Source: Chrysochromulina tobinii
Taxonomy: Eukaryota > Haptophyta > Prymnesiales > Chrysochromulinaceae
Assembly (NCBI GenBank): GCA_001275005.1
Contig: JWZX01000902.1
Coordinates: 1-11,375, forward strand
DNA: 11,375 nucleotides
Direction: 5' to 3'
Shown: positions 1 to 8,665 of the stretch, in pieces
How the letters are laid out: every line of letters starts with the position of its first letter
Numbering within the stretch: the stretch's first letter is position 1
Position numbers and translations under genes: made by a program
Notes under the pieces: model-generated
Databases searched by the model: none
Told to the model about the DNA's origin: nothing
Seen by the model: only the letters and a program-made list of their open reading frames with translations

Positions 1-82
1 GCATGTGTCTCAGTTGAGGCCTGGCCTGTATTGTATTGTTTTGTCTTCACGGCTGTACTGCTTACGTGTTGTGTGTATTAAC

Positions 83-1081
83 ATGAACTATACCGGTACG
101 CTTTTCGGCGCGCGATGCGGAAGGTCGCTGTTGTTTTTCCCCAGGCTCTCCCCACGATTCATGTCTGGTCCCACCGTGGTTCCTGGGACGGCAAGCAAGC
201 AGGATGTGATTAAGGCGTACGCGATCAGCGAGGAAGAGTACGACGAGATCAAGCGGGACTTTGATGAGATGGACGCCGACAATTCGGGCTTCGTCGACGG
301 TGCTGAGATCGCCGTGTCGCTCAAGAAAGAGCGTGGCGGCCAAGCGCCAAGCGATGAGGAGGTGGCCGCGGCACTTAAGACGTTTGATTCCGATGCTGAT
401 GGAAAGATTACGTTTCTGGAGTACGTGGGTGCGCTCGGCTACCAGCCCATACGAGAGAAGGCGCCTGCGGCTGCATCAGCGGCCACTGTCGACGCCGCCA
501 TGCGAGCTCCGCTCGAGTGGGTCTTCGAGCAGCTTGACGATGACGGGAGCGGCTTTATTGAGGAGCGCGAGGGTCTCAAGGTAGGCAAATGGCTCGGAGG
601 AGGTGGTGGCGACCTGCTCGCTTTTTGGACGAAGATGAAGGCGGACATGGACGCCGATGGCGACGGCAAGGTCTCCAAAGAAGAATTCGTCACATGGATG
701 GGGACGAAGGGGTGCTCGCATCCCACAGCTGCCCTCCAACTGAAGGACGAGGTCCAGTCCAAGCTGAATCAAGCCAAGTTGCAGCAGCCGTACCCGAAGC
801 GGCCCGTCCCGTCATTATCGGCCAGCGCGGGCAAGGACGAGGTCTGTTCGACACTGGGACTGGCACCCGAGGAGTATGATGAGATGCGCGCCGATTTCGA
901 TGCGATGGACGCCGATCGCTCTGGCGTCGTCGACAAGTCCGAGATCGTCGAGTCGCTCAAAAAGGAGCGAGGCGGCCAAGCGCCTAGTGCTGAGGACGTG
1001 GATGGCATGCTGGCCATGCTCGACATGGACGGGGATGGCAAGGTCACTTTTGTCGAGTATGTGACGGCGCTTGCCTCCTGA
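83..1081 (+). CDS. Six-EF-hand calcium-binding protein, possibly organelle-targeted
   Basis: The product is a predicted calcium sensor or buffer of 332 residues. Six canonical 12-residue EF loops are visible, each starting with Asp, with Gly at position 6 and Glu at position 12: residues 64-75, 102-113, 152-163, 190-201, 276-287 and 314-325. They form three pairs. Pair 3 closely repeats pair 1: both carry EEYDE before the first loop and SLKKERGGQAPS after it, so an internal duplication is likely. ATG 83 is preferred (A at -3). It gives a 26-residue Arg- and aromatic-rich, acid-free leader ending just before MSGPTVV, which resembles a mitochondrial or plastid transit peptide. ATG 161 would give a cytosolic form. 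The frame stays open upstream to the window edge, so a 5' exon cannot be excluded. No catalytic domain is fused, so this is not a kinase. The exact family and the target of calcium signalling are unknown. Confidence 0.85.
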   Translation: MNYTGTLFGARCGRSLLFFPRLSPRFMSGPTVVPGTASKQDVIKAYAISEEEYDEIKRDFDEMDADNSGFVDGAEIAVSLKKERGGQAPSDEEVAAALKTFDSDADGKITFLEYVGALGYQPIREKAPAAASAATVDAAMRAPLEWVFEQLDDDGSGFIEEREGLKVGKWLGGGGGDLLAFWTKMKADMDADGDGKVSKEEFVTWMGTKGCSHPTAALQLKDEVQSKLNQAKLQQPYPKRPVPSLSASAGKDEVCSTLGLAPEEYDEMRADFDAMDADRSGVVDKSEIVESLKKERGGQAPSAEDVDGMLAMLDMDGDGKVTFVEYVTALAS

Positions 1082-1202
1082 GAAGCCTCTCGATTCGTTT
1101 ACACTTCACGCGCTGAACAGGGCATTTCACAGCAGTTTCGGTCAGTTTCGTGACAAACTTTTTTCGCGAAGCGATTTGCAACTCGTGTCTGCGCACGCAC
1201 AC
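1082..1202 (+). other. Short intergenic spacer between EF-hand and ankyrin genes
   Basis: Only 121 bp separate the EF-hand stop codon from the ankyrin ATG. This must hold the 3' UTR and polyadenylation site of one gene and the promoter and 5' UTR of the next. I see no AATAAA and no TATA box. The ankyrin frame stays open through the whole spacer without an ATG. Confidence 0.5.
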
Positions 1203-2057
1203 ATGGTGCTCGCTCAGGAACTCCGTACGGCTGCGAGGCATGGCAAGCTCGATGCGCTCACGGCCATCCTAGAGGGTGAGGGCGTTTCGCATGTGAACGA
1301 CGCAGACGCCGAGGACGGCGCCACGCCGCTGCTGATGGCGTGCTGCTACGGACACACACCCTGCGTCGATGCGCTGCTCAGGTTCGGAGCAGATACGAAC
1401 ATCTCGGGCAAGCACGGCATCACGCCAACCTTCTTCACATGCCAGGAGAACAAACCAGACTGCCTGAAGCTGCTGATCGCAAAGAAGGCCGACTTGAACA
1501 AACCAAACTTGATGGATGGTGGGTCGCCCCTCTACATCGCGTGCTCGAAGAACAACGCAGATTGCGTGCGCCTGCTCCTCGAGGCCGGCGCCGACGTGAA
1601 TCTTCCGCGCAAGGATGGCAGCACCTGCCTTCAAGCCGCGCTCAAAAAGAAGAACTTGGTAATCGCGAAGCTGTGCATCCAGTATGGTGCGGAGATAGAC
1701 CGCAAGCTGCCGCCCGCAAACAAAACGCCGTTCCAGATGGCCATGGAGATAGTCTACGAGAAGGACGTCGAGACGCGCAAGGAGTACCTCATAGGTATGT
1801 ACGAGCCGGGTGATCTCTGCGGTCTGCTCTGCGATATGCTGAAAGAAGACAATCGAAAGCTCAGACGGCGCATCGCTGCGAAGGAAGCCGGTGGAGAGCC
1901 CCCGGAGACGGACCGTAGGGAGGGCGATGAGCCCGGCGACGCGACGGAGACCCAGATGAACTCTGGCGAAGCTACTGACCGGTCGGTCGTAGTCAGGTCA
2001 CCCAAGAAGGAGGAGTCGAAAAAGAAGAAAGGAGGCAAAAAGAAGGCGAAGGAATAA
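1203..2057 (+). CDS. Ankyrin-repeat protein with basic C-terminal tail
   Basis: The 284-residue product begins at the first in-frame ATG. Five ankyrin repeats are visible at about residues 6-38, 39-71, 72-105, 106-138 and 139-172, with a decayed sixth at 173-203. Diagnostic pieces are GATPLLMAC, DALLRFGADTN, GGSPLYIAC and RLLLEAGADVN. A short charged helix, possibly coiled coil, follows at about 208-228. After it come a Glu/Asp/Thr-rich linker and a Lys-rich tail (267-283), which could act as a nuclear signal or a nucleic-acid- or membrane-binding patch. Ankyrin repeats are protein-interaction scaffolds and no enzyme domain is present, so the partner is unknown. The gene follows the EF-hand gene by 121 bp on the same strand. 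The frame is open upstream of the ATG, so an extra 5' exon is possible but not needed. Confidence 0.85.
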   Translation: MVLAQELRTAARHGKLDALTAILEGEGVSHVNDADAEDGATPLLMACCYGHTPCVDALLRFGADTNISGKHGITPTFFTCQENKPDCLKLLIAKKADLNKPNLMDGGSPLYIACSKNNADCVRLLLEAGADVNLPRKDGSTCLQAALKKKNLVIAKLCIQYGAEIDRKLPPANKTPFQMAMEIVYEKDVETRKEYLIGMYEPGDLCGLLCDMLKEDNRKLRRRIAAKEAGGEPPETDRREGDEPGDATETQMNSGEATDRSVVVRSPKKEESKKKKGGKKKAKE

Positions 2058-2739
2058 GGCTCGTGGCATCCAAGGGCGAAGATGTCTGCAACTCACTCTC
2101 AAACGATCTGCAGAGAGTACCTCTACGCCCATATCCCCGTAGCATGTGTCTAGCATGTGTCTAGCATGTGTCTAGCATGTAGCATGGGCTCCAAGCCAGG
2201 TTGGCCTCCGGGGAGTGGTCAGCGCAGGTCACAGAGATTATCGTCAGCCGCGTGCCCGTGGCCGTGCCGTGCGGGTGTTGCTGGTGCGTGTTGCAGGCGC
2301 GGTTCTTTATCCCCGCGTCCGACACGCGACAGTCATGAGTCAACCGTGTGACGACATTCGACACGTGAGCGCTGAGGGCCTTTCAACAATTGCCTTTCAA
2401 GTTGTTTTAATAGTTACATGGTGCGCCGTCTTGCAATTGCTCGAGGTGCTCAGCGTACACGCTGTGGCGACTCGCAAGGGCCCCCTGCCGTGAAGCGTGA
2501 TGTGCCTGTGGCTGCGGAGTGACAGAGAGATGGGCTTGAGCCGAGCCCCTGGCCGGGAAAGAGCGTCGAGGCACTCAAGTTATACCAGGATGATTTGCCG
2601 GATCGCAGTGGAGTCGAGAAGATCAACGTCTTCGAGGGTCCGAGGCGCCCCTTGATGATGGATGTAATTGAGCACACGAGTGAATTTGCAACTTCTGGAC
2701 TCGACTCACACACGCGTGCTCGGACTGATCGCGTGCACG
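2058..2739 (+). other. Intergenic region upstream of the EDRF1-like gene
   Basis: This 682-bp stretch has no convincing gene; the short open frames here start at non-ATG codons or lack protein-like composition. It holds the 11-bp tandem array near 2140-2187, a CACGTG core at about 2362, and a locally AT-richer patch near 2380-2420 with two copies of GCCTTTCAA. It should contain the 3' end of the ankyrin transcript and the promoter and 5' UTR of the large downstream gene. No clear TATA box was found. Confidence 0.4.
2140..2187. repeat. 11-bp tandem repeat, three full copies plus decayed ends
   Basis: The unit TAGCATGTGTC occurs three times perfectly at 2140-2172, then as TAGCATGT and AGCATG to 2187. 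The same ten bases GCATGTGTCT occur at positions 2-11, at the left edge of the window. The array is non-coding. Confidence 0.9.
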
Positions 2740-5700
2740 ATGGCGCACGTTGGGCCTTTCGCATCGGTGCAGTGGCAGCAGCAGCAAAACAAGCAGCCAG
2801 AGCTGAACAGGCTGGGCCTGTACAATCCGATCCAGCCGCCTAGCGTTGCGCCGTCCTCAGTGACGCTGGTCGAGCAGGCCGCCGCGGCCACGCCACTCAA
2901 CATGCTCTCGCCCGGAGTCAACTTGAACAGCGCGCCACTGAGCCCAAACAGCGCGCTGCCGAGCCCGGCAAGTGCCGCCGTGCTTCGCGAGCGCGATTGG
3001 GGCAATCGGGACCTCTTTTCCTCGCTCCGCAGCTCGTTCACCTCGTCCGGGCTGGCAGGGATGGGTGGTGTCGCGCCGGTGGACTTCATCGCGCCGGTGG
3101 AGCACATGAAGCGGCTGCTCACGCTGCCGTACACGCCCGGGCGCGTCTCCTTTCCCGTGCACCGTGTGGGCAGCTCGCTCGTCATCGACGGCGGCGTCGC
3201 GCCGCGAAACCCACATGGCAGCGCGAGCGCTGAGAGCCTCGAGCAATACGATCTCGAGGGTGAGCAGCGCGAGCTCGAGGCGACCATCACACGGATGCTC
3301 TCGGCCTCTGGTGTCGCAGGCGGTGGCGCGCCGCCGCGTCAGGTCGAGCACGCCGCCGCGGCCGCGCCAGCAGAGTTGGCGTCCGCGCCTGCGCTCGCGC
3401 TCCCAGCACCCTCGGCACCCTCGCCTTCGCAGCAGTCACCGTCGAAGCCCGCGTCGTCACCGGCGTCGCCGCAGCTGACGTCGTCGCCGCCGACGTCATC
3501 GGCACCACGCGACGAGGCAGGTGAGGCGACTGTCGCTGAGGAGGGCGGGGCGACGGCTGTTGAGGGCTGTGATGCGGAGTCGCCGCGGGCCGACGACACC
3601 GCAGCCGCCGCTGCCGCTGCCGAGGCCGCTGCTGCTGCCCAAGCCGACACCTCCGCGGCAGCAGCAGCGGTAGCGACGGCGGCAGAAGCGGCGGAAGGGG
3701 CGGTAGCGGAGGAGGCGGCGACAACGGGGTCTGCGTGCGCACTTGCGCCGTGCGCGGCCCCCGCTGCCGTGGCCGACCCTAATAAGGCCGGTGAGGCCGT
3801 GACAGACCCTAATCAGGAAATGCAAGACGATGGAGGAGGGGCGTGGGTGACTGCGGCACGCAAGAAGACGCGGCGGCACGCTCGTCCGTCGTCGGGCGGC
3901 GGTGGTGCCGGCGCTGGCGGGAGCGGAGGCAGCGGCGGCCTGCGGGGGTGTGCCCACGACGGCGCTCTCTGGTCGCGCTTCCTGCACCACTCAGCATCGC
4001 GCGAGAGCGAGCATGAGGGTCTCGAGGACTCTCCGCAGGAGTCGAACGTGATCACAGCACACGAGGACAGCCCGTCGGCGACGGCAGAGGGGATGGGGGC
4101 GGCGGCAGCTGGCGCAATGGGGTCGCTCCCCGACAGCAACACGGAGACTCGCTGGACGTTTTGGTCCGATGGGGGGGCGCCGGGGGCCGAGGCGAGAACA
4201 GCGGCGGCGGCGGCGGCAGCGGCGCGCCCGCAGACGGCCCTCATCACGCCGCGCGCGCACGGGCAGCGGCGCGAGGTGCGCATGACGCGCGAGCACCGGC
4301 GGCCGCATACGGCGCCGCCTCATCCCTTTCGTCAGGTAGTCCATTGGGAACTCCAGGGCATGGGGATGCTCTTGGGCACCGACCTGCCGATCTTCTCGTC
4401 GGCAGACCATCCGGCAATGGCGCTGCAGCTTGTCGACTTGTCGCGGCCCATCCGACCACTCTCCATCTTGGACTTTTGGCTGGACAACGTGATGAACGCG
4501 ATACCAGCCCTTGCCGTGTGCGGGCACGTGGACGGCATGGTCAAAGGTTACCAGGTCTTCCGAACGGACGAGCTGCCGCACTGGCCGGGCGCGTCCTTCG
4601 ATGAAGATGCGGTGCTCGACAATGCCCATCAACTGCTCTCGTTCTTGCAGGGCCACTGCACACGACCTGGCGGTTCATGGTGGGTGCTCAAGGAGCCAGA
4701 GGCGAACGTGGTGCGCGTCTTTGATTTGGCGACGCTCTCGGCGGAGTACGGCGCCGACGCAAACCCGTTTGCGCACTCGGTGGCGCTCATGTGCTATCGT
4801 ATGGCACTGCGATGCAATGTACAGCCGGATGGCGGCGGCGGCGGCGGCAGTGGCGGCGGCAGTGGCGGCGGCAGTGGCGGCGCTCGAGACGGCGCGGGCA
4901 CCGGCGCAAAGGTCGGCGGCGGCGACAAGCCGGCAGAGCGGGCGAAGGTGATGTCCGGCGGTGCCGTCGTCGACATTAGGACTCATGACGGCGGCGACAA
5001 CGACGACGACGATGACGACGATGACGACGACGACGATGACGACGACGACGACGACGATGACGACTGCGGCGGCGGCGGCGACGACGACGACAACGACGCT
5101 GGGCGGCGCGCGGAGGGGAAGGACAGCCGCAAAGAGGCGGAGCAGCGTCGCGAGTTGCTCATTCAATGCTCCGAGCTGCTCGATGCACACGCACACCCGC
5201 TGCTGTACTCGCTCGTGCACTTGCAGCTGGCGCGCTGCCACGCGGCGCTTGGGATCGACATTGATGCCGTCGCGCGCCTTGCCGCTGAAGAGCGGCGCCA
5301 GGGCGCCGGCGCCGGCGCCGGCGCCGGCGGCTGTGCTGGCGGCGGTGCTGGCGGCGGCGGCGATCGCGAAGACAGCGGCGGCAGCGGCAAGAGCGACGGC
5401 AGGTGCGTGCTCGCTCGCCGACCTTCGAATGACGGCGCGTCGCTCGACGGCAGCGCACCCGTCGCTGGCCCCGCCGAGGCAGTCCATCTGCAGCCGCGGC
5501 GCACAGGCAACGCTGGCGGGAGCACGCCAGCGGGCGCCGTGCTGGGCGCCGCGCCGGTGCTGCAGCTGCTTCGGTGGCTTCAGGGCCAACTGCCTAGCAC
5601 CGTCTGGACGCAGACGGTGATGCTTTCTCACGCGCTCCGCGGCCTTGAGGTGCTCGCGGGGCTCGGCGATGACGTGCTCACGACGGCGACTTGCGAGGAG

Positions 5701-8665
5701 CGGCTGCGTGCGGAGCTGCCGGAGCTTTCGGAGGCGTCGCTGCCGCAGCAGTGTGGGGAATTGGCGCTCGTGTGCGCTGGCTGCTGCCTCGACCTCTCAC
5801 GCGCTTTATGCATACCCGGCGGCGCCTCGCCGCCGCCCCCGCCGCCGCCGCCGCCGACTGGTGGCGCTGCAGTTGACGGCAGCGCGGCCGGTGCATCCAG
5901 TGCAGACGCATCGAGCACGGCGACAGAAGGGAGCCCAGCAAGGTCTCATACCGGTACCTCTCGTATTCTGGGAGCGGCCGCGTCCCTCGCGCTCTTGCAA
6001 GCGGCCATCGAGGCCCTGCTGCTCCATGTGTTTCGGGTGCGGGGGGGCGCGAGCGAGCAAGGGTGCCGATCGGCCTGCTGGATTCCTCAGGCCGCGCTTG
6101 CACCGCCCTCGCCGCTCGTCGCCATGCCCTGGGAGCCCAGCTACGCGCCGTTGGCCACCGACGATGCCGCCCAGCACCCAAGCGCCTCAATCAGCTCGGC
6201 GTCCGCCGCGCCTCCGCCGGCCGTCGTCGCATCCGCTGCTGACGGCACCGTTCAGCACCCAAGCGCCTCAGCGTCCTCCTCTCTCCCCTGTACGCCCAGC
6301 ACGGCGCCCTCGCCGGCATCGCCCGCCGCCTCTCTACCTTCATCCCCCACGCACCTGTCGGAGTTGGAAGCGCGCGCCTCCCTGCTACTGCAGCAACTCA
6401 CGCAGCAGATGGGCGATTCGCTCTACGAGCTCTCGTCCCTTCATGCCGCTGCCCACCACACGGCTTCCGACGGCCGCAACGACGCCAGCGACGATGCCCG
6501 CAACGACGCCCCGCACGCAGCAGCGACGGACGGACGGGCAGACGGCGCAGGGGCCATTGTGGAACCCGAAGCCGCCAACGCCGCCAACGCCGCCGCTGCA
6601 GCCAACGCCGCAGCGGCCGCCGGCACTGCAGCCGCCGGCACTGCCGCCGCCGGCAGTGCCGACGACGACGCCTCCTCCGCCTCCTCCTCCTCCATCCCCT
6701 GGGAATTCCTCCACCCGCCATGGGTGCGCAAACAGCTCGCTCCCTTGATCGCATGGCTTGCAGCCGCCACTGCCGGCATCTCCCAACCCACACGCGCCGC
6801 TCTGCGCTCCATGGCACTTCGCGAGTCCCTGCCTCCCGACCCAGACGGTGCGGTCCGCTGCCTTCGGCTCGCAAGGACCGCCTATTGGTGGTCCCTGCTC
6901 ATCTCGGCGCGTCACACCACTTGGGCCGTTGGCGCTGGCAGTCCTAGCGCCGAGGGTGGGAACACTTCCGAAGCCGAGCACTCGAAGCTTCCGAAGCCGA
7001 GCACTTCCGAAGGAGGGCGCAGCTCCGAACGTGTGCGTAGCTCCTCGTGGCGCACAGCCTGCCTGAGCGAAGCCGTCGCCTCGCGCTCCCTAGCCCTTCG
7101 ACGGCTCGGGTGTATACTCAACGAGCTCGGCCAACGCCACCTTCGTCGGCGCGAGCCACTCCTCGCAGACGGATGCTTCGTCGATGGCATTGCCGCCTTC
7201 AGCCGCGCCAACGACGCTGCCAACACGGCGCTGCTGCTGCTCAACCGCGCCGCGATTGCACGCCAACGGGCGGCCTGGCATGTGGAGGCGTTTGCCACGG
7301 CGGCGGCGGCCATCAGCGCCGCGGAGCGAGCGCTCGCATTGCATGCCACCGCAGCCGCTGCCGTGGCGGCGATGGAGGCGGCTGAGGGGGCGACGGAGGA
7401 GGAGGGGGCGGCGGCCGAGGAGGGGGCGGCGGCGGAGGAGGGGGCGGCGGCCGCGCCCACGCAGGAGGCAGCAGGAGGCGATGCATCTGGCGGAGGCGGC
7501 AAGTTCACATCGCCTCCACCGCCACCGATGCCGCCGCCACCGTCCGTTGTCCTCGACCCCGCGGCCATCCCCGACGTCACGGAGCTCACATCTCCCCGCC
7601 ATCTCCTGCTCACCTCTCCCCGCCATCTTCCCGACGAGACGGAGCTCACCCTTCTCCTGAGCGCCGTCGAGCTGCAGCGGCAGGCGTGGCAGCAGCTCCA
7701 GCAGCTCCGCGGCGGAGCCCCGGCGCCTCTGCGTGCGATGGTGCTACGGGAGCTGAGCGGCGGCGAGGCGGCGGCGGGCTCGGCGTTGCATGCGGTGGTC
7801 GCTGAGACCGGAGGGAGCGAAGCGATAGTGAGGCGCGCGGCCGCCTGCCTGGCGAGCGCTCAGCAACTCTATGAGGAGCTCGGCGAGCTCGCGCAGGTGC
7901 GGCTGATGACGGCTGATTGCCATGGATTGAAACTGGCACTGAGTGGACGCTGAGTGGACGCTGAGTGGACGCTGAGTGGACGCTGAGTGGACGCTGAGTG
8001 GACGCTGAGTGGACGCTGTGCCCGGCGCGGTGCGCGCGCAGGTGCAGCTGATGATGCGCAAGCAAGGGTCGCTCTACCTCGCCTCCCTCGTGTGTGCGTC
8101 GCTCTCGGACTCGTTGAGCGAGCGAGCTGCCGCCTCCCGCCTCACGCTTGCGCTTCGTCACTACGATCGCGCGCTCAATTTGCGTGGGGGTCTCGGCCAC
8201 GGCGGCGCCGCCGCAGCCAGCGCGAATGCGGCCGCCTCCCCAACCATGGAGCGATGCGTGGCCGAGTGTCGCCTCGAGCTCGCCACCTTTTTCCTCTCGT
8301 GGAGCCTGTCGACGAGTGTGCGTGCGCTGGGGACGGAGGCGAGCGCGACGCGCATTCGCCATCTGGAAGCGGCTCTCGGCCATGCGCGTGCCGGCGCATC
8401 CGCCACCACACCCAACGCACCCGCCATCCCCCACGCACCCGCCACCCCCCACGCACCCGCCACCCGTCCCGCAGCCACCCTTCCCGCTGAGGTGGTCCGA
8501 GCGCTCGCGCAGGCAGAGCAGACGGCCCTTCGTGAGCTCATTAAGGCGCACACAGCGCATGGCAACGTGGCCCGCGCCTCCGCCCTCAAGGAGGTCTACC
8601 GCCGCCAGCTGGGTGCGCTCAAGACGGCGCTCTCGCAGGCTGAGGGCCGAGAGGCTCCCGGCTGA
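2740..8665 (+). CDS. EDRF1: EDRF1-family protein, two exons (2740-7896 and 8042-8665)
   Basis: Joined exons encode about 1926 residues; animal EDRF1 is about 1240. Family motifs appear in order: residues 116-151 (VEHMKRLLTLPYTPGRVSF, then PVHRVG), WSRFLHHS at about 411, and 533-694 with MGMLLGTDLPIF, ILDFWLDNVMNAIPAL and LLSFLQGHCT. A helical TPR-like part starts near 806, the block RRLGCILNELGQRHL to NDAANTALLLLNRAAIAR lies at about 1451-1517, and further TPR-like helices follow in exon 2. Between these lie low-complexity insertions: Ala/Ser/Pro-rich (about 210-400), Gly/Ser (698-715), 21 Asp (755-775), 9 Pro (1031-1039) and Ala-rich (about 1278-1310). The ATG has a good context (A at -3, G at +4). 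Human EDRF1 is linked to erythroid gene expression; in protists its role is unknown. Homology rests on my recall of family motifs, not on a search. Whether every low-complexity stretch is exonic is unproven. Confidence 0.85.
5002..5064 (+). repeat. Poly-aspartate codon run (21 Asp)
   Basis: There are 21 consecutive Asp codons, 17 GAC and 4 GAT, inside the EDRF1-like gene. They are followed by Cys, four Gly and a shorter acidic run. A Gly/Ser tract (GGC with AGT, 4831-4881) lies just upstream. Mixed codons show the run is not a pure recent slippage product. Confidence 0.95.
6616..6660 (+). repeat. 15-bp coding repeat, three copies (Ala-Ala-Gly-Thr/Ser-Ala)
   Basis: GCCGCCGGCACTGCA and two near-identical copies lie in tandem within the Ala-rich tract of the EDRF1-like gene. 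The unit keeps the reading frame. Confidence 0.85.
6965..7005 (+). repeat. 23-bp-period duplication in the EDRF1-like coding region
   Basis: CTTCCGAAGCCGAGCACT occurs at 6965-6982 and again at 6988-7005, with a further CTTCCGAAG just after. The period of 23 is not a multiple of three, so the two copies are read in different frames (SEAEH, then KLPKPST). Confidence 0.85.
7399..7452 (+). repeat. 18-bp coding repeat, three copies (EEGAAA)
   Basis: Three tandem 18-bp units, each encoding Glu-Glu-Gly-Ala-Ala-Ala, differ only at the last codon position. They lie between TPR-like helices of the EDRF1-like protein and probably form a flexible or helical linker. Confidence 0.9.
7897..8041 (+). other. 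Phase-0 GT-AG intron of the EDRF1-like gene
   Basis: The exon 1 frame stops at TGA 7951-7953, while the conserved C-terminus continues in another frame. Removing GTGCGG...GCGCAG (145 bp) joins ...GELAQ to VQLMMRKQG... in phase 0 and restores one frame to the stop at 8663-8665. The donor is CAG|GTGCGG and the acceptor CGCAG|GTG. A second in-frame acceptor six bases later (8046-8047) is possible and would drop two residues. Most of the intron is an 11-bp tandem array. Retention would truncate the protein at 1737 residues. No transcript data are available. Confidence 0.75.
7939..8015. repeat. Minisatellite of seven perfect 11-bp units inside the intron
   Basis: CTGAGTGGACG is repeated seven times without a mismatch, and a partial CTG follows. 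Because 11 is not a multiple of three, the array presents TGA in every sense frame. On the opposite strand it has no stop in any frame, which creates a spurious antisense open frame. Confidence 0.97.
8415..8468 (+). repeat. 18-bp coding repeat, three copies, in exon 2
   Basis: Units of the form ACGCACCCGCCAYCCCCC occur at 8415-8432 and 8433-8450, with a diverged third copy at 8451-8468. They encode repeated His-Ala-Pro-Ala-Thr-Pro-like residues between helices in the C-terminal part of the EDRF1-like protein. Confidence 0.85.

Noticed and set aside
581-670. Possible intron in the EF-hand gene (AAG|GTAGGC to GGCAAG)
   Set aside because: The donor is good and the phase fits, but removal would destroy the fourth EF loop, which is intact in the unspliced reading. 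The segment is best read as exon.
2136-2152. Resemblance of CCGTAGCATGTGTCTAG to a dinoflagellate spliced-leader sequence
   Set aside because: Only the first seven bases match; the rest is the local 11-bp repeat.
4675-5631. Minus-strand open frame of 318 codons
   Set aside because: It is antisense to the EDRF1-like gene; its Val and Ala runs are simply the complement of the Asp and Gly codon runs.
5645-6748. Long + strand open frame of 367 codons
   Set aside because: It overlaps the EDRF1-like gene in another frame, is dominated by Arg and Pro from GC-rich codons and has no domain. It is a shadow frame.
7939-8015. Frameshift by repeat expansion making the EDRF1-like gene a pseudogene
   Set aside because: A GT-AG intron restores the frame exactly in phase 0 and the C-terminal motifs are intact, so splicing is the simpler reading. 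Transcript data could still reverse this.
7885-8056. CRISPR-like or phage attachment repeat
   Set aside because: The context is a eukaryotic gene with spliceosomal signals; the repeats are a minisatellite without spacers and an exonic duplication.
7646-8560. Minus-strand open frame of 304 codons with periodic SVHSASTQRPL
   Set aside because: The periodicity is the antisense reading of the 11-bp intron array, which lacks stops on that strand in any frame. No independent coding signal.
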